DNA of 64,000 nt from CAZZCN01 sp964652975 (GCA_964652975.1 CAZZCN010000004.1:20430-84429), one strand, 5' to 3'. Shown: positions 1 to 8,914, counted from the stretch's first letter. The notes: a model not told the origin generated them from the sequence alone. Translations and numbers: made by a program.

Positions 1-198
1 AGCAGGAGAAACAAAAACCTGCTTGTTCCATCGGTGCGCAGGAGTGTTCGTGATTTGGTGTATAAAAGGCTAAACGAGGTCGGCTATGAAAAAATGCAGA
101 ATGAAATAATTGAAAATCCACATTATATAATAGAATGGATAAAAACTTTTGTTTCTAACGACACAAGACAGAAGATAAAACGTCTATTTAGAAATTAA
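1..198 (+). CDS. C-terminal fragment of unidentified protein
   Basis: An open frame enters from the left edge and ends at TAA 196-198, giving 65 residues that start SRRNKNLLVPSV and end KIKRLFRN. The tail is basic with no predicted membrane segment. The next gene, an F420 hydrogenase beta-like protein, often sits beside polysaccharide pyruvyl transferases and glycosyltransferases, so this is probably the end of such a gene; that is inference from context only, since the visible part carries no diagnostic motif. Confidence 0.6.
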   Translation, partial: SRRNKNLLVPSVRRSVRDLVYKRLNEVGYEKMQNEIIENPHYIIEWIKTFVSNDTRQKIKRLFRN

Positions 199-273
199 AG
201 TTTATCCAATATAAGTTGTCTATGGAATTCAAGAGAACAGAGTGTATATGTTATTCATTAAGGAAGTGATGTT

Positions 274-1434
274 TTGAATAATTTTAGAGTCAAAAAAGAC
301 TGCAGTGGATGTGGCGCATGCACTATTGCCTGCCCGAACCACTGTATCACTATGATATCAGATGTAGAGGGCTTTCTGTATCCAGTTACAGATACTTTGA
401 AATGTAACAACTGTGATTTATGTGAGAAAATATGTCCAACTTCTGCAGAATACTTCGGTAATAAAAGTCTTGTCTCCTATGCAATGCGGTCAAAGGACTC
501 AAACGTCAGAATGTCCAGTTCATCGGGTGGCATTTTTACAGTACTCGCTGTTTCAGTTCTAAGAAATGGTGGTATAGTATTCGGAGCGGCGGCCGACAAT
601 ATGCAGCAAATTAGACACATTTGTGTCAAATCTGAGAATGAACTGTGGAAGCTCTGCGGTTCTAAGTATGTTCAGAGCGACGTTGGAAACTCATATTTCG
701 AGGTAAAGAAAGAACTAAAAAATGATACTGTTGTATATTTCAGCGGAACCCCTTGCCAGATTGCAGGATTGTATGCTTTTTTACGTCATGATTATTCCAA
801 TCTGATTACACAAGACATCATATGTCATGGAGTACCATCACCTTTAGTGTGGAAGAAGTATATAAAAGAAAAATCTGAAAAAAACCATTCCGGAGTTAGA
901 GAAGCTAGTTTTCGGGAAAAAAGTAAAGGATGGGAAAGGTTTTCTATGAAGATCGGATTTAATAATGGAAAAAACTATGTTGCCGATCTCTCGAAGGATC
1001 TTTATCTGCGTGGGTTTCTGAACAATTTATTTCTTAGACCGTCGTGCTATGCTTGTGCGTTCAAATCGGAGCAACGGCTGGCTGATATCACTCTTGCTGA
1101 CTGTTGGGGAGCGGACCGGTTAAATGTGAAATTACCTTTCGATCAGGGGCTGTCACTGGTATCGATTAACAGTATTAAGGGAATGCAACTGTTTAGAGAA
1201 GTTGAATCTATGGTGGAATCGGAGTCGTTGTCGTGGAAGGCAGCCATCGGATATAACTGTGCAGCAACCGAGTCTGCAACTCTTAACACACAGCGAAATA
1301 GCTTTTTTGAGAAATTAGCTTTTGATCAGCCCATTCATAAGACTATTCGTAATCACCTACCAAAAAACAGCATTATAAATCAAATAGTAAGTAAACTATA
1401 TCGAATTAAAAAGCGTTTTTTGCATCGTGTATAA
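274..1434 (+). CDS. Coenzyme F420 hydrogenase/dehydrogenase beta-subunit family Fe-S protein
   Basis: This 386-residue protein begins with two ferredoxin-like [4Fe-4S] clusters, CSGCGACTIACP near residues 10-21 and CNNCDLCEKICP near 44-55. The rest matches the FrhB/FdhB-type N- and C-terminal domains, including GTPCQIAGL and CHGVPSPLVW. A later Cys group (CYACAFKSEQR, DCWGAD) is also typical of the family. Such proteins occur in many bacterial polysaccharide loci, where they may reduce or modify a sugar; the true reaction is not established. The start is TTG at 274, preceded by AAGGAAG. It lies upstream of an acyltransferase in the same direction, with a 371-base gap between them. Confidence 0.8.
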   Translation: MNNFRVKKDCSGCGACTIACPNHCITMISDVEGFLYPVTDTLKCNNCDLCEKICPTSAEYFGNKSLVSYAMRSKDSNVRMSSSSGGIFTVLAVSVLRNGGIVFGAAADNMQQIRHICVKSENELWKLCGSKYVQSDVGNSYFEVKKELKNDTVVYFSGTPCQIAGLYAFLRHDYSNLITQDIICHGVPSPLVWKKYIKEKSEKNHSGVREASFREKSKGWERFSMKIGFNNGKNYVADLSKDLYLRGFLNNLFLRPSCYACAFKSEQRLADITLADCWGADRLNVKLPFDQGLSLVSINSIKGMQLFREVESMVESESLSWKAAIGYNCAATESATLNTQRNSFFEKLAFDQPIHKTIRNHLPKNSIINQIVSKLYRIKKRFLHRV

Positions 1435-1805
1435 TAGGAATATAACGATATGTAATTTATGAAATAGTTATTCCAAAATCAAAAGGAACATCACAAAAAT
1501 AAGCCAGATTCAATTACAAAGTTTGTATATTAACTTCGGTATTTGAATGCTTAATTCTGTTATCATTCAAAGTGTCCTTATTTATCCGTTTTATTGTAGT
1601 ACCATTTATAAATAAATCTATTCATCGGGTTTGTGAGGTACAACATTGAATAGATTTTTAATTCAATATAATGAACACTTGGAGCAGAATTTACTTCAAC
1701 AATTTTATTAAGTTTGGGTTATAATCTCTTGCACAAATAGCCTTTGATAGTGTAAAATAAATTACTAAATAAATAAATATCAAAAGTAGGAATTGGTAAA
1801 AACAA
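1435..1805. other. Intergenic stretch without recognised feature
   Basis: This is AT-rich DNA between the Fe-S protein and the acyltransferase. I see no open frame with a plausible ribosome binding site, no convincing terminator and no repeat shared with the rest of the window. It must carry the acyltransferase promoter unless that gene is read through from upstream. Confidence 0.5.
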
Positions 1806-3603
1806 ATGAAAAATTTAGTTGCATCTAATATTTATAGAAAAGACATTGATGGATTAAGAGCACTCGCAGTTCTAGCTGTTATTTTATTCCATTCTGGCTA
1901 CCTTCCAAACGGATATTTAGGGGTNNNNNNNNNNTTTTGGATTTTCCGGATTTGGTGGTGGGTTCATAGGGGTTGATATATTTTTTGTCATTAGTGGTTT
2001 TCTTATAACTAAAACAATATATATTGAAATAAATGAAAATCGATTTTCTCTTTTTGCGTTTTATTTGCGAAGAATAAGGAGAATAATTCCATTAGTATTA
2101 ATAGTTAATTTTATTGCTTTGATAATTGGTATTTGTGTTATGCTACCTAACGATTTGGAAAACTTAGTTGAATCGATTATTGCAACTAATATATTTAGTA
2201 ATAATATTTTACAATACATTACTACTGGGGATTATTGGAATGTAATAAATGAATACAAACCGTTAATGCACACTTGGAGTCTTGGAATAGAAGAACAATA
2301 CTACCTATTTTATCCATTTGTTTTTTTAATTATTGGACGATGGAAAAAGAAATATATTTTTCCAACACTAATAATTCTAACTTCGATATCACTTATTTTA
2401 TTTTTATTCCCTTCATTTGACGATGTTTCCAAATTTTATTTAATTCCATTTCGCTTTTTTGAAATATCATTGGGTGGAATAGGTGCAATAATTTTCAAGG
2501 ATAAAGTTATTAAATATAGATTTTCATGGATACTGATTTTTGTTATTCTATTTATTTTATGCTTTAACGTTGTTTACATACCAAATAATTTCAAACTTTT
2601 ATTAATAGTCACTATGTCATTAGGATTAATTATTTCAGCAAATAGCCAAAATAGAGTCAGTTCAATTATTTTAGAAAACAAATTAATAGTTGGCATTGGA
2701 AAAATTAGTTTTAGCCTGTATATGTGGCATCAGCTAATATTTGCGTATTGTCGATATTTCGTTTTGGAAGAAATCAATTTTACTTCTACGATTATCTTAT
2801 ATATTTTAATATTTTCACTTTCTATAGTATCATACAATATAATTGAAAAACCTTTTAGAAATAAGAAAAAAATTAGCGTTTCAATATTAATTTGGTTAGT
2901 GAGTATTGGGTTCGTAATAACCACTGGTCTATCATTCTTTATCTATTTCAGAGCAGGTGTTATCCGTGATATTCCAGAACTTGATATCACACAATCAAAT
3001 ATACAGAAAAATATTCATGCGCAATACAATGATAATATATATAGTATGAATAAAGAATTTACTACAAGCAATAAAATAAAAGTATTAATTATTGGAGATA
3101 GCCAGGCGAGGGATTGGGCAAATATTTTACTTGAGTCTAAATTCAACGAAAATATAGAAATATCATATATATTTTCATTATCTAACAATGATAATGTTAG
3201 AAACAGATTAGACCGAGCAGACTACATTTATTTTTCTGGATTAAATAAGCAATTATATGATGAATATGCTAAACAATATAGTATAGATACTTTAAAGGTT
3301 TGGTGTGTAGGTATAAAAAAGTTTGGAGTTTGTAATGGCATTTTTTATAATAAGAGAGGAAGTAAGGATTACCTATATCAAAAAACGATTATTAAGAAAG
3401 ATATATCAGATAGAAATACTACATTGAAAGATCAATGGGGAAATAAATATATTGATCTAATTGAAATGAATATCGATCAAAATGGCTTTGTACCGGTATT
3501 TACACCGAATGGTAAATTCATTAGTCCTGATTGTGTCCATTTAAGCAAAGCTGGAGCAATTTATTTTGCTGGATTTGTTGAAAAACAAATACAAATAAAT
3601 TAA
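1806..3603 (+). CDS. Acyltransferase family 3 (OafA/YrhL-like) with C-terminal SGNH-like domain, interrupted by gap
   Basis: The N-terminal part starts at ATG 1806 and carries the family signature RKDIDGLRALAVLAVILFH. After a run of ten N (1925-1934) the protein continues in another frame with GVDIFFVISGFLI, the FYLRRIRRI motif and about ten hydrophobic helices, then an SGNH-like domain (IIGDSQARDW, CVHLSKAGAIYFAG) that should lie outside the membrane. Family members O-acetylate surface polysaccharides. The piece before the gap ends LPNGYLGV and the piece after it begins FGFSGFGGGFIGVD. These are the same part of the fold, so the two halves may belong to different genes or to a misjoined scaffold. 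Confidence 0.75.
1925..1934. other. Assembly gap (10 N) inside acyltransferase
   Basis: Ten N separate two acyltransferase pieces that are in different frames. Unlike the 100-N gaps, the two sides share no long identical flank; they share only homologous codons for the G-(Y/F)-(L/I)-GV motif. Confidence 0.9.
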
Positions 3604-3902
3604 AGTGGACAGTACCAATTATATAAGCGGATAAATATCCATAATATCATAGAAAAAAAGATGTAATTGAATATTATCGTTGTGAAAAATCATGATTCTA
3701 GCAAATATCACTTTAAGGATACCGAGTACCGAAAGCAAATAGGAAACTGATGATGGCTGATAGTAACTACAATGAAAATCGATAGAAAACGGCACCCAAC
3801 TGAGAAAAATTTATTAACAATAACACGTACCTACTTTTATTCGCTTTGCTTTGCCGAAATTCATCAGTTTACATTACGTTACCACTAAAGAGGAATGTCA
3901 CA
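3604..3902. other. Intergenic stretch without recognised feature
   Basis: AT-rich DNA between the acyltransferase and a tiny ORF. I see no clear terminator, promoter or RNA element. Confidence 0.4.
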
Positions 3903-4022
3903 ATGTCAAGAGCTTTTTTATTAAGTGACTGTAAATACATCTTACAAAGCACACTTAATGACAATAAAAATTGTGTATATATATCAAGCTATTCACTAGA
4001 GATATTCAATTACTTAACTTAA
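3903..4022 (+). CDS. Possible 39-residue small ORF
   Basis: ATG 3903 follows AAAGAGGAATGTCACA, a fair ribosome binding site, and the frame runs to TAA 4020-4022. The predicted peptide begins MSRAFLLSDCKYIL and resembles nothing I know. It ends just before the capE remnant. It could be a gene remnant or a chance ORF. Confidence 0.25.
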   Translation: MSRAFLLSDCKYILQSTLNDNKNCVYISSYSLEIFNYLT

Positions 4023-4060
4023 TACTGAATTTATATAAAACCTTGAAAGATAAGCAAAGC

Positions 4061-4393
4061 ATATTCAAAAATAAAATATTAATGATCACCGGTGGGACTG
4101 GGTCCTTCGGTAATGCTGTTTTTAGGAAATTCCTTGACAGCGAGGTCAAGGAGGTTCGTATATTTTCCAGGGACGAGAAGAAGCAGGACGATATGCGAAA
4201 ACTTTATAAGAATGACAAGATTAAATTTTACAACGGGAATGTGCGGGACATTGCAAGTATCAAGAATGCGATGAATGCTGATGTGTATACATCACAGAAC
4301 ACGAAGCAACTATCGCTTGAAGAAGTGAAGGCGAGACTTTTGTAACTGCATTATATACAAGAAGAGCTTGTAGCTTGGAATGCGAGGAAGTGA
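4061..4393 (+). pseudogene. capE: capE remnant (UDP-GlcNAc 4,6-dehydratase/5-epimerase), internally deleted
   Basis: The segment is closely similar to the intact capE at 6436-7461, but three lesions are visible. The start codon is ATA instead of ATG although the upstream GAAAG-type site is conserved. The middle 693 bases are missing between two copies of GCGATG(A/C)ATG, which lie at 6643 and 7336 in the intact gene. Near the end a CAA codon has become TAA (stop at 4343-4345). The deletion is a multiple of three, so the frame continues from the Rossmann motif TGGTGSFGNAV straight to the C-terminal residues NADVYTSQNTKQLSLEEVK. The catalytic region is gone, so no enzyme can be made. Confidence 0.9.
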
Positions 4394-4572
4394 TGCGTTA
4401 ATAAATATGGGTATGGGTACCACGTGCCGAAAAGGAACTTGAATGTTCTGGAAACTGGAGAAGCCCGTATAGTAGGTGTTGGCGATTTCGGGAAAAGTTA
4501 GTTCCGGTGACGGAAAAAAGTTTGTTCCAATATGGGGTACGTGGTTTGGGGGAGGAACTTGAGGAACAAAAC

Positions 4573-4592
4573 CAGCGGAAACGCTGTTTTTT
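4573..4592 (+). terminator. Rho-independent terminator upstream of riboswitch 1
   Basis: CAGCG-GAAA-CGCTG followed by six T. The same hairpin sequence recurs after gene B of this cassette at 6228-6249. It isolates the riboswitch from upstream transcription. DNA between the capE remnant and this hairpin (4394-4572) has no recognised content. Confidence 0.75.
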
Positions 4593-4623
4593 GTAACTAA
4601 ATGATAACAATATTCTTGAAAAT

Positions 4624-4693
4624 GGCAAACTTGCCTAAAGGTGAGGACGCAAAGCCAAGAGTCTAAGGCGTAAGCTACGACAGTCGGGCTGCC
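4624..4693 (+). promoter_or_regulatory. Class I cyclic di-GMP riboswitch (GEMM-I), copy 1
   Basis: The core matches GEMM-I: GGCAAAC at the 5' side of P1, a P2 hairpin, the highly conserved GGACGCAAAGCC joint, then GTCTAAGG and GTCGGGCTGCC closing P1. GEMM-I aptamers bind cyclic di-GMP and usually control envelope, motility or adhesion genes. In this copy the P2 loop reads TAAA rather than the GAAA (GNRA) seen in copy 2, and the P2 stem has two G-T pairs, so tertiary docking may be weaker. A hairpin with a T-run follows directly, pointing to transcriptional control. The direction of the response cannot be read from the sequence. Confidence 0.9.
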
Positions 4694-4725
4694 AAGAGGT
4701 CAAATGTAGTATTGTGACTCTTTTT
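4693..4725 (+). terminator. Expression-platform hairpin of riboswitch 1
   Basis: AAGAGGTCA pairs with TGACTCTT, leaving one bulged G, and is followed by a T-run. The equivalent hairpin after riboswitch 2 has different bases in the stem but the same position, which supports a conserved transcription attenuator. The strong site AAAGGAGGG for gene A follows at once. Confidence 0.65.
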
Positions 4726-4749
4726 GGATTTTACAAAGGAGGGCTTTAT

Positions 4750-5106
4750 ATGTATCGATTTTCTAACTTAATTAAGATTACAGGAATAGCCGGCTTGATT
4801 TGTGCTATATTTTTGGGTGTGTTTCTTTTTAATAAAGTTATCTCTGCAGTTGACGAGACAAGTAAAGAGCGTGAGAACAGGGTTCATCTTGCCGCGCAGG
4901 AGACCTTGCTTGTTAAGCAGCTGAGGGATCTTGAGCAGGCTTCTTTGACGGATTTTATGACCGGCCAATATAACGCTTCGGAATTGTACGATATCGGGAA
5001 GAAATATTTTTCGTATGATTTAAGTATTAACGGTAGCGCGGTTAACAGCGGTAATGCACAGATGAATGTCAGTGGCTCTCAGTTGGGGCTTGTAATTACT
5101 GATTGA
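4750..5106 (+). pseudogene. Protein A copy 1, truncated by deletion and frameshift
   Basis: ATG 4750 follows AAAGGAGGGCTTTAT. The 118 residues start with an N-terminal membrane segment (roughly residues 8-29) and match the first 118 or so residues of intact protein A (9347-9976), sharing LTDFM, ASELYDIGKKYF and SQLGLVIT. It stops at TGA 5104-5106 just after VITD, where the intact copy continues for about 85 more residues. The DNA from 5105 on encodes the cytoplasmic part of protein B in another frame. A deletion of about 0.55 kb therefore removed the end of A, the spacer and the start of B. A shortened membrane protein may still be made. Confidence 0.85.
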
Positions 5107-5230
5107 CGATACAGGAAGTAAATTCCGCGGTGGCGAGGATAATGGTGGCGAATTTGCCGGGGGGACAGGAGCTTTCACCGACGATGAGAGTGATGATTCC
5201 TTTCGGCAGAGGGATGTATCAAGGAACTGG

Positions 5231-6190
5231 ATGATATTTACAACTATTATGCTGGCATTTGTGATAGTTGAACTTGTTATTTTCTTTAGCATCAGCGCGA
5301 GATATGACAATGAAAGAAGCATCAATCGAGCCTTTTCCCAGCGCATTTCCAGATATGAAGCGGTTATCAAAAATTATAATTTGCCGCAGCTAACTACGGA
5401 CGATGCGGTCAATAACAAAGGATCCGTCAAGGACAATGGAACTGGATCCGACACAGATTCGGGTGCTGGAACTGTATCCGCTACAGGGTCTGGCACTGGC
5501 ACGGGGATGGGTACGGGATTGGGATCGGGATCGGGATCGGGATCGGGCGCAAATAACGGTAACGGTACAGGTTCGAGTAAGGTTGCGGATGATGCATTGG
5601 AAAACAAAGAGATTCCGGACAGCCAGCATTTTTTGGAGAACAGTCTTAAAGCGATTCTTTCGCCGTCTCAACTCAGCGATTTATACAAGTCTTTTTGGAA
5701 ATACGAAATCAAAGTCAATGGCGAGATTTTGCCGCTGGACTTGATCAAAGACGGGCTAAGGATTAAGGTTGTTTCACAGAAGGATTTTATGGCTGCAAAG
5801 GCCCTGGAGAGTTCGGCGTCAGGCTCGGTAACAGACTCGAAATCCGACTCGGATACATATGCAATAGTTTTGGGAGTTAGTGCCGATTCCCCTGAATCGT
5901 CAACAGATTCGCAAAATGCAAAAGTTATTAAAGTTGCTGCCGGTGATTTTACTGTTAAATTCTCGCAAATCGAGAAACCGAGGGTTTTGCCTGTAGAGAT
6001 GCATGTTAAAGGCGCGTTGGGCGGCGGTAAATCAAAAGATACTTTCGACAAGCATCTTCTTATCACTTCAGAAGTCAACCCCGTTATCAGCGTTGCAGAC
6101 GGTGTAGCATCTTATAGTTTCAAAGATCTTAAGGCTGGGCAGTCCTTTTTTATATCTCCTGACAACATACTTAGAAGTTATATTGGTTGA
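5231..6190 (+). CDS. Protein B copy 1, N-terminally truncated single-pass membrane protein
   Basis: The product (319 residues from ATG 5231, preceded by AAGGAACTGG) starts at the membrane segment MIFTTIMLAFVIVELVIFF. The upstream codons from about 5105 still encode its cytoplasmic region (TGSKFRGG, DVSRNW) but have no start codon because of the A/B deletion. After the membrane comes a Gly/Ser/Thr/Asp-rich linker with GSGSGSG runs, far longer than in copy 2, then a conserved outer domain (HFLENSLKAILSPSQL, INGEILP-like, KVIKVAAGDFTVKFSQ) and the end GQSFFISPDNILRSYIG. Function is unknown. Whether it is translated depends on the internal start. Confidence 0.65.
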   Translation: MIFTTIMLAFVIVELVIFFSISARYDNERSINRAFSQRISRYEAVIKNYNLPQLTTDDAVNNKGSVKDNGTGSDTDSGAGTVSATGSGTGTGMGTGLGSGSGSGSGANNGNGTGSSKVADDALENKEIPDSQHFLENSLKAILSPSQLSDLYKSFWKYEIKVNGEILPLDLIKDGLRIKVVSQKDFMAAKALESSASGSVTDSKSDSDTYAIVLGVSADSPESSTDSQNAKVIKVAAGDFTVKFSQIEKPRVLPVEMHVKGALGGGKSKDTFDKHLLITSEVNPVISVADGVASYSFKDLKAGQSFFISPDNILRSYIG

Positions 6191-6227
6191 GATTCGAGTG
6201 GCGGGAAAGAAAGTGGAGAGCTAGATG

Positions 6228-6249
6228 CGGCGGAAACGCTGTTTTTTTT
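6228..6249 (+). terminator. Rho-independent terminator after B copy 1
   Basis: CGGCG-GAAA-CGCTG followed by eight T. It ends the decayed cassette and is nearly the same hairpin as the one at 4573-4592. Confidence 0.75.
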
Positions 6250-6435
6250 AGTGGCTCAATGACTACAATTGAAAATGTGGCAAGGCAGAATCAAAAGATA
6301 ATGAATTCTTATAGAAATATAATTATTATAGAAATCAATTGTTACCGTTGCTCAAAATATGTGTTTGAAGTATAATTCAATTGTGCTGGATACTTGTATA
6401 TAGTAAATATTATGTGACCGAAAGGATAGCAAATC

Positions 6436-7461
6436 ATGTTTAAGAACAATATATTAATGATCACAGGCGGGACGGGGTCATTCGGGAACGCTGTACTCAG
6501 GAAGTTCCTTGACAGCGAGGTTAAGGAGATCCGTATATTCTCAAGGGACGAGAAGAAGCAGGACGATATGCGAAAGATTTATAAGAATGACAAGATCAAG
6601 TTTTACATCGGGGATGTGCGGGATATTGCAAGTATCAAGAATGCGATGCATGGAGTCGATTATATTTTTCATGCGGCGGCGCTCAAGCAGGTGCCTTCGT
6701 GTGAGTTTTTTCCGCTGGAGGCGGTTAAGACTAATGTACTTGGAACTGATAACGTACTTACTGCTGCGATTGAATGCGGTGTCAAGAAGGTTATCTGTCT
6801 TTCTACGGACAAGGCGGCGTACCCAGTAAATGCGATGGGTGTGTCGAAGGCGATGATGGAGAAGGTGTTTGTCGCCAAGTCGCGGACTGTTGATGCTGAC
6901 AAGACATTGATCTGCGGTACGAGATACGGGAATGTCATGGCATCGAGAGGGTCTGTCATTCCTCTTTTTGTTGAACAGATTAAAGCGGGACATGCTCTTA
7001 CCGTGACCGACCCACATATGACACGTTACATCATGAGCCTTGAAGAGGCGGTGGAGCTTGTAGAGTTTGCTTTTAACAATGCAAAGGCCGGTGATATCCT
7101 GGTCCAAAAGGCTCCGGCTTGCACTATAGGGGTTCTGGCGCAAGCAGTCAACGAGCTGTTCGGGTCTCATTGCAAAATCAAGACTATCGGTGTCAGGCAC
7201 GGCGAGAAGAATTACGAGGCGCTTTTGACCAGGGAAGAGGCGGTCAATGCCGAGGATCTGGGGGATTATTTCAGGATTGGCATGGACAAGCGTGATCTTA
7301 ATTACGGCAAGTTTTTCGAGGACGGTGACAAGAAGGCGATGAATGCGGATGAGTATACGTCGCAGAATACGAAGCAACTGTCGCTCGAAGAAGTTAAGGA
7401 GAAGCTTTTGCAACTTGATTATATACAGGAAGAACTTTCGGCTTGGAACTCGCGGAAGTGA
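6436..7461 (+). CDS. capE: UDP-N-acetylglucosamine 4,6-dehydratase/5-epimerase (CapE/FnlA family)
   Basis: This 341-residue short-chain dehydrogenase catalyses the first step from UDP-GlcNAc towards UDP-N-acetyl-L-fucosamine. The NAD(P)-binding motif TGGTGSFGNAV lies near residue 10. The catalytic block STDKAAYPVNAMGVSK has Met in place of the usual Tyr of YxxxK, as is common in this inverting dehydratase group. The C-terminal YTSQNTKQLSLEEVKEKL is also typical. The start ATG 6436 follows GAAAGGATAGC. It is followed by capF after 133 bases; with capG downstream the complete three-enzyme pathway is present. Its deleted twin lies at 4061-4393. Confidence 0.92.
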   Translation: MFKNNILMITGGTGSFGNAVLRKFLDSEVKEIRIFSRDEKKQDDMRKIYKNDKIKFYIGDVRDIASIKNAMHGVDYIFHAAALKQVPSCEFFPLEAVKTNVLGTDNVLTAAIECGVKKVICLSTDKAAYPVNAMGVSKAMMEKVFVAKSRTVDADKTLICGTRYGNVMASRGSVIPLFVEQIKAGHALTVTDPHMTRYIMSLEEAVELVEFAFNNAKAGDILVQKAPACTIGVLAQAVNELFGSHCKIKTIGVRHGEKNYEALLTREEAVNAEDLGDYFRIGMDKRDLNYGKFFEDGDKKAMNADEYTSQNTKQLSLEEVKEKLLQLDYIQEELSAWNSRK

Positions 7462-7594
7462 TGTGGAATTGGAATATTTAAAATAGTGTTATTGAAATAG
7501 CAAAACAAAAAAACATATAAAATAAAATATATATGAAAATGGAAATTCTATATAATAATTGCATAATACATACCAAAAGAAGGATGAACAATAA

Positions 7595-8821
7595 ATGAAA
7601 ATTCTTATTACCGGAGCCAATGGCTTTATTGGTCAGAATCTGATAGCGGAGCTTGGGAATCTTAAGTTTACGGATTTGTATAGGTTTGATGTGGATACTG
7701 AAAGTGACTTGCTGGATTTGTATTGCAGTGACTGTGATTTTGTTTTTCATCTTGCGGGGGTCAACCGACCAAAGGAACAGTCAGAATTTATGGAAGGCAA
7801 TTTTGGATTTACCTCCGTGCTTTTGGACACGCTTAAGAAACATAAGAATTTTTGTCCGGTTATGATTTCGTCATCAACACAGGCGGCTATTGCCAATCCA
7901 TATGGAGAAAGCAAGAAGGCCGGTGAGGATTTGCTTTTTGATTATGGCAGACTGACGGGTGCGAAGGTTTTGATATATCGTTTCCCCAACGTTTTTGGCA
8001 AATGGTGCAGACCCAATTACAACAGTGCGGTGGCTACTTTTTGCCATAATATCGCTCATGACCTGCCGATTACGGTTAATGACCCGAATGCTGTCATGAA
8101 TCTGGTTTATATCGACGATGTGGTTGCCGAGCTTGTTAATGCACTTGGCGGGAATGAGAACCGTGTTGGTGAATTTTGTGAGGTGCCGGTTGTGCATAGG
8201 GTAAACTTAGGAGAGATTGCCTCTCTGCTGCATTCTTTTAAGAATTCTCGATCTGACCTTGGTGTGCCCGACATGTCGGATGCTTTTGCCAAGAAGCTTT
8301 ACAGCACATACCTCAGCTATCTTCCGGTAGATGGGTTTAGCTATCCGCTCAAGATGAATGTTGACGCGCGCGGGTCTTTTACTGAGTTTATTAAAACACC
8401 TGACCGCGGGCAGGTTTCGGTTAATATTTCGCATCCGGGCATTACGAAGGGCAACCACTGGCATCATTCGAAGAATGAGAAGTTTCTTGTGGTTAGCGGG
8501 CGAGGGGTTATCAGGTTTCGTAAAGTCGGGGGAGTTGCAGGTGTTGTTGAAGCGCAAGTTAATGGTGTTACAGTAGCTGGAGCTGATACTATAGGCGTTA
8601 CTGGTGCCGATGTTCTTGCTGATGCTACAGGTGCTACCGGTGCAGGTACCGGAGATGTAATCGAATATTTTGTAAGCGGAGACTGCCTTGAGGTCGTGGA
8701 TATTCCTACCGGGTATACTCATAATATTGAGAATCTGGGCGAAGTGGACATGGTTACGATTATGTGGGCGAACGAGGCATTTGATCCAGACAAGCCGGAT
8801 ACGTTTTTTCTAAACGTATAA
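7595..8821 (+). CDS. capF: CapF-like bifunctional reductase/epimerase of UDP-L-FucNAc pathway
   Basis: The N-terminal half is an SDR domain (ITGANGFIGQNL at residues 4-15, SSSTQ and PYGESKKAGE as the catalytic region). The C-terminal part is a cupin (ITKGNHWHHSKNEKFLVV, GYTHNIENLG). CapF enzymes epimerise and reduce the CapE product to UDP-2-acetamido-2,6-dideoxy-L-talose. At 408 residues it is about 40 longer than Staphylococcus CapF. The extra length is an Ala/Gly/Thr/Val-rich insert inside the cupin between GVIRFRKVG and DVIEYFVSGD (about 8530-8660), with repeated VTGAD/ATGA-type units. The start ATG 7595 follows AAGGATGAACAATAA. Confidence 0.9.
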   Translation: MKILITGANGFIGQNLIAELGNLKFTDLYRFDVDTESDLLDLYCSDCDFVFHLAGVNRPKEQSEFMEGNFGFTSVLLDTLKKHKNFCPVMISSSTQAAIANPYGESKKAGEDLLFDYGRLTGAKVLIYRFPNVFGKWCRPNYNSAVATFCHNIAHDLPITVNDPNAVMNLVYIDDVVAELVNALGGNENRVGEFCEVPVVHRVNLGEIASLLHSFKNSRSDLGVPDMSDAFAKKLYSTYLSYLPVDGFSYPLKMNVDARGSFTEFIKTPDRGQVSVNISHPGITKGNHWHHSKNEKFLVVSGRGVIRFRKVGGVAGVVEAQVNGVTVAGADTIGVTGADVLADATGATGAGTGDVIEYFVSGDCLEVVDIPTGYTHNIENLGEVDMVTIMWANEAFDPDKPDTFFLNV

Positions 8822-8914
8822 CAGATTAGGGAGACTTTTCATTTGTATTACTAGAAATAATTGAACTTCAGAATTGTCTGAAATTGTAGAACTCAAAATT
8901 GTCCAATTATTTCC

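Noticed and set aside
3604..3700. Possible insertion sequence end (AAGTGGACAGTACC)
   Set aside because: No matching inverted end and no transposase fragment in the neighbourhood.
4398..4628. 76-residue minus-strand ORF before riboswitch 1
   Set aside because: No ribosome binding site; it runs through the terminator and the start of the riboswitch.
5374..5671. ORFs with DPDPDP or RSRSRSR repeats opposite protein B linker
   Set aside because: They are translations of the Gly/Ser linker DNA in other frames.
6541..7413. 290-residue minus-strand ORF opposite capE
   Set aside because: It is antisense to a well-conserved gene and has no recognised domain or ribosome binding site.
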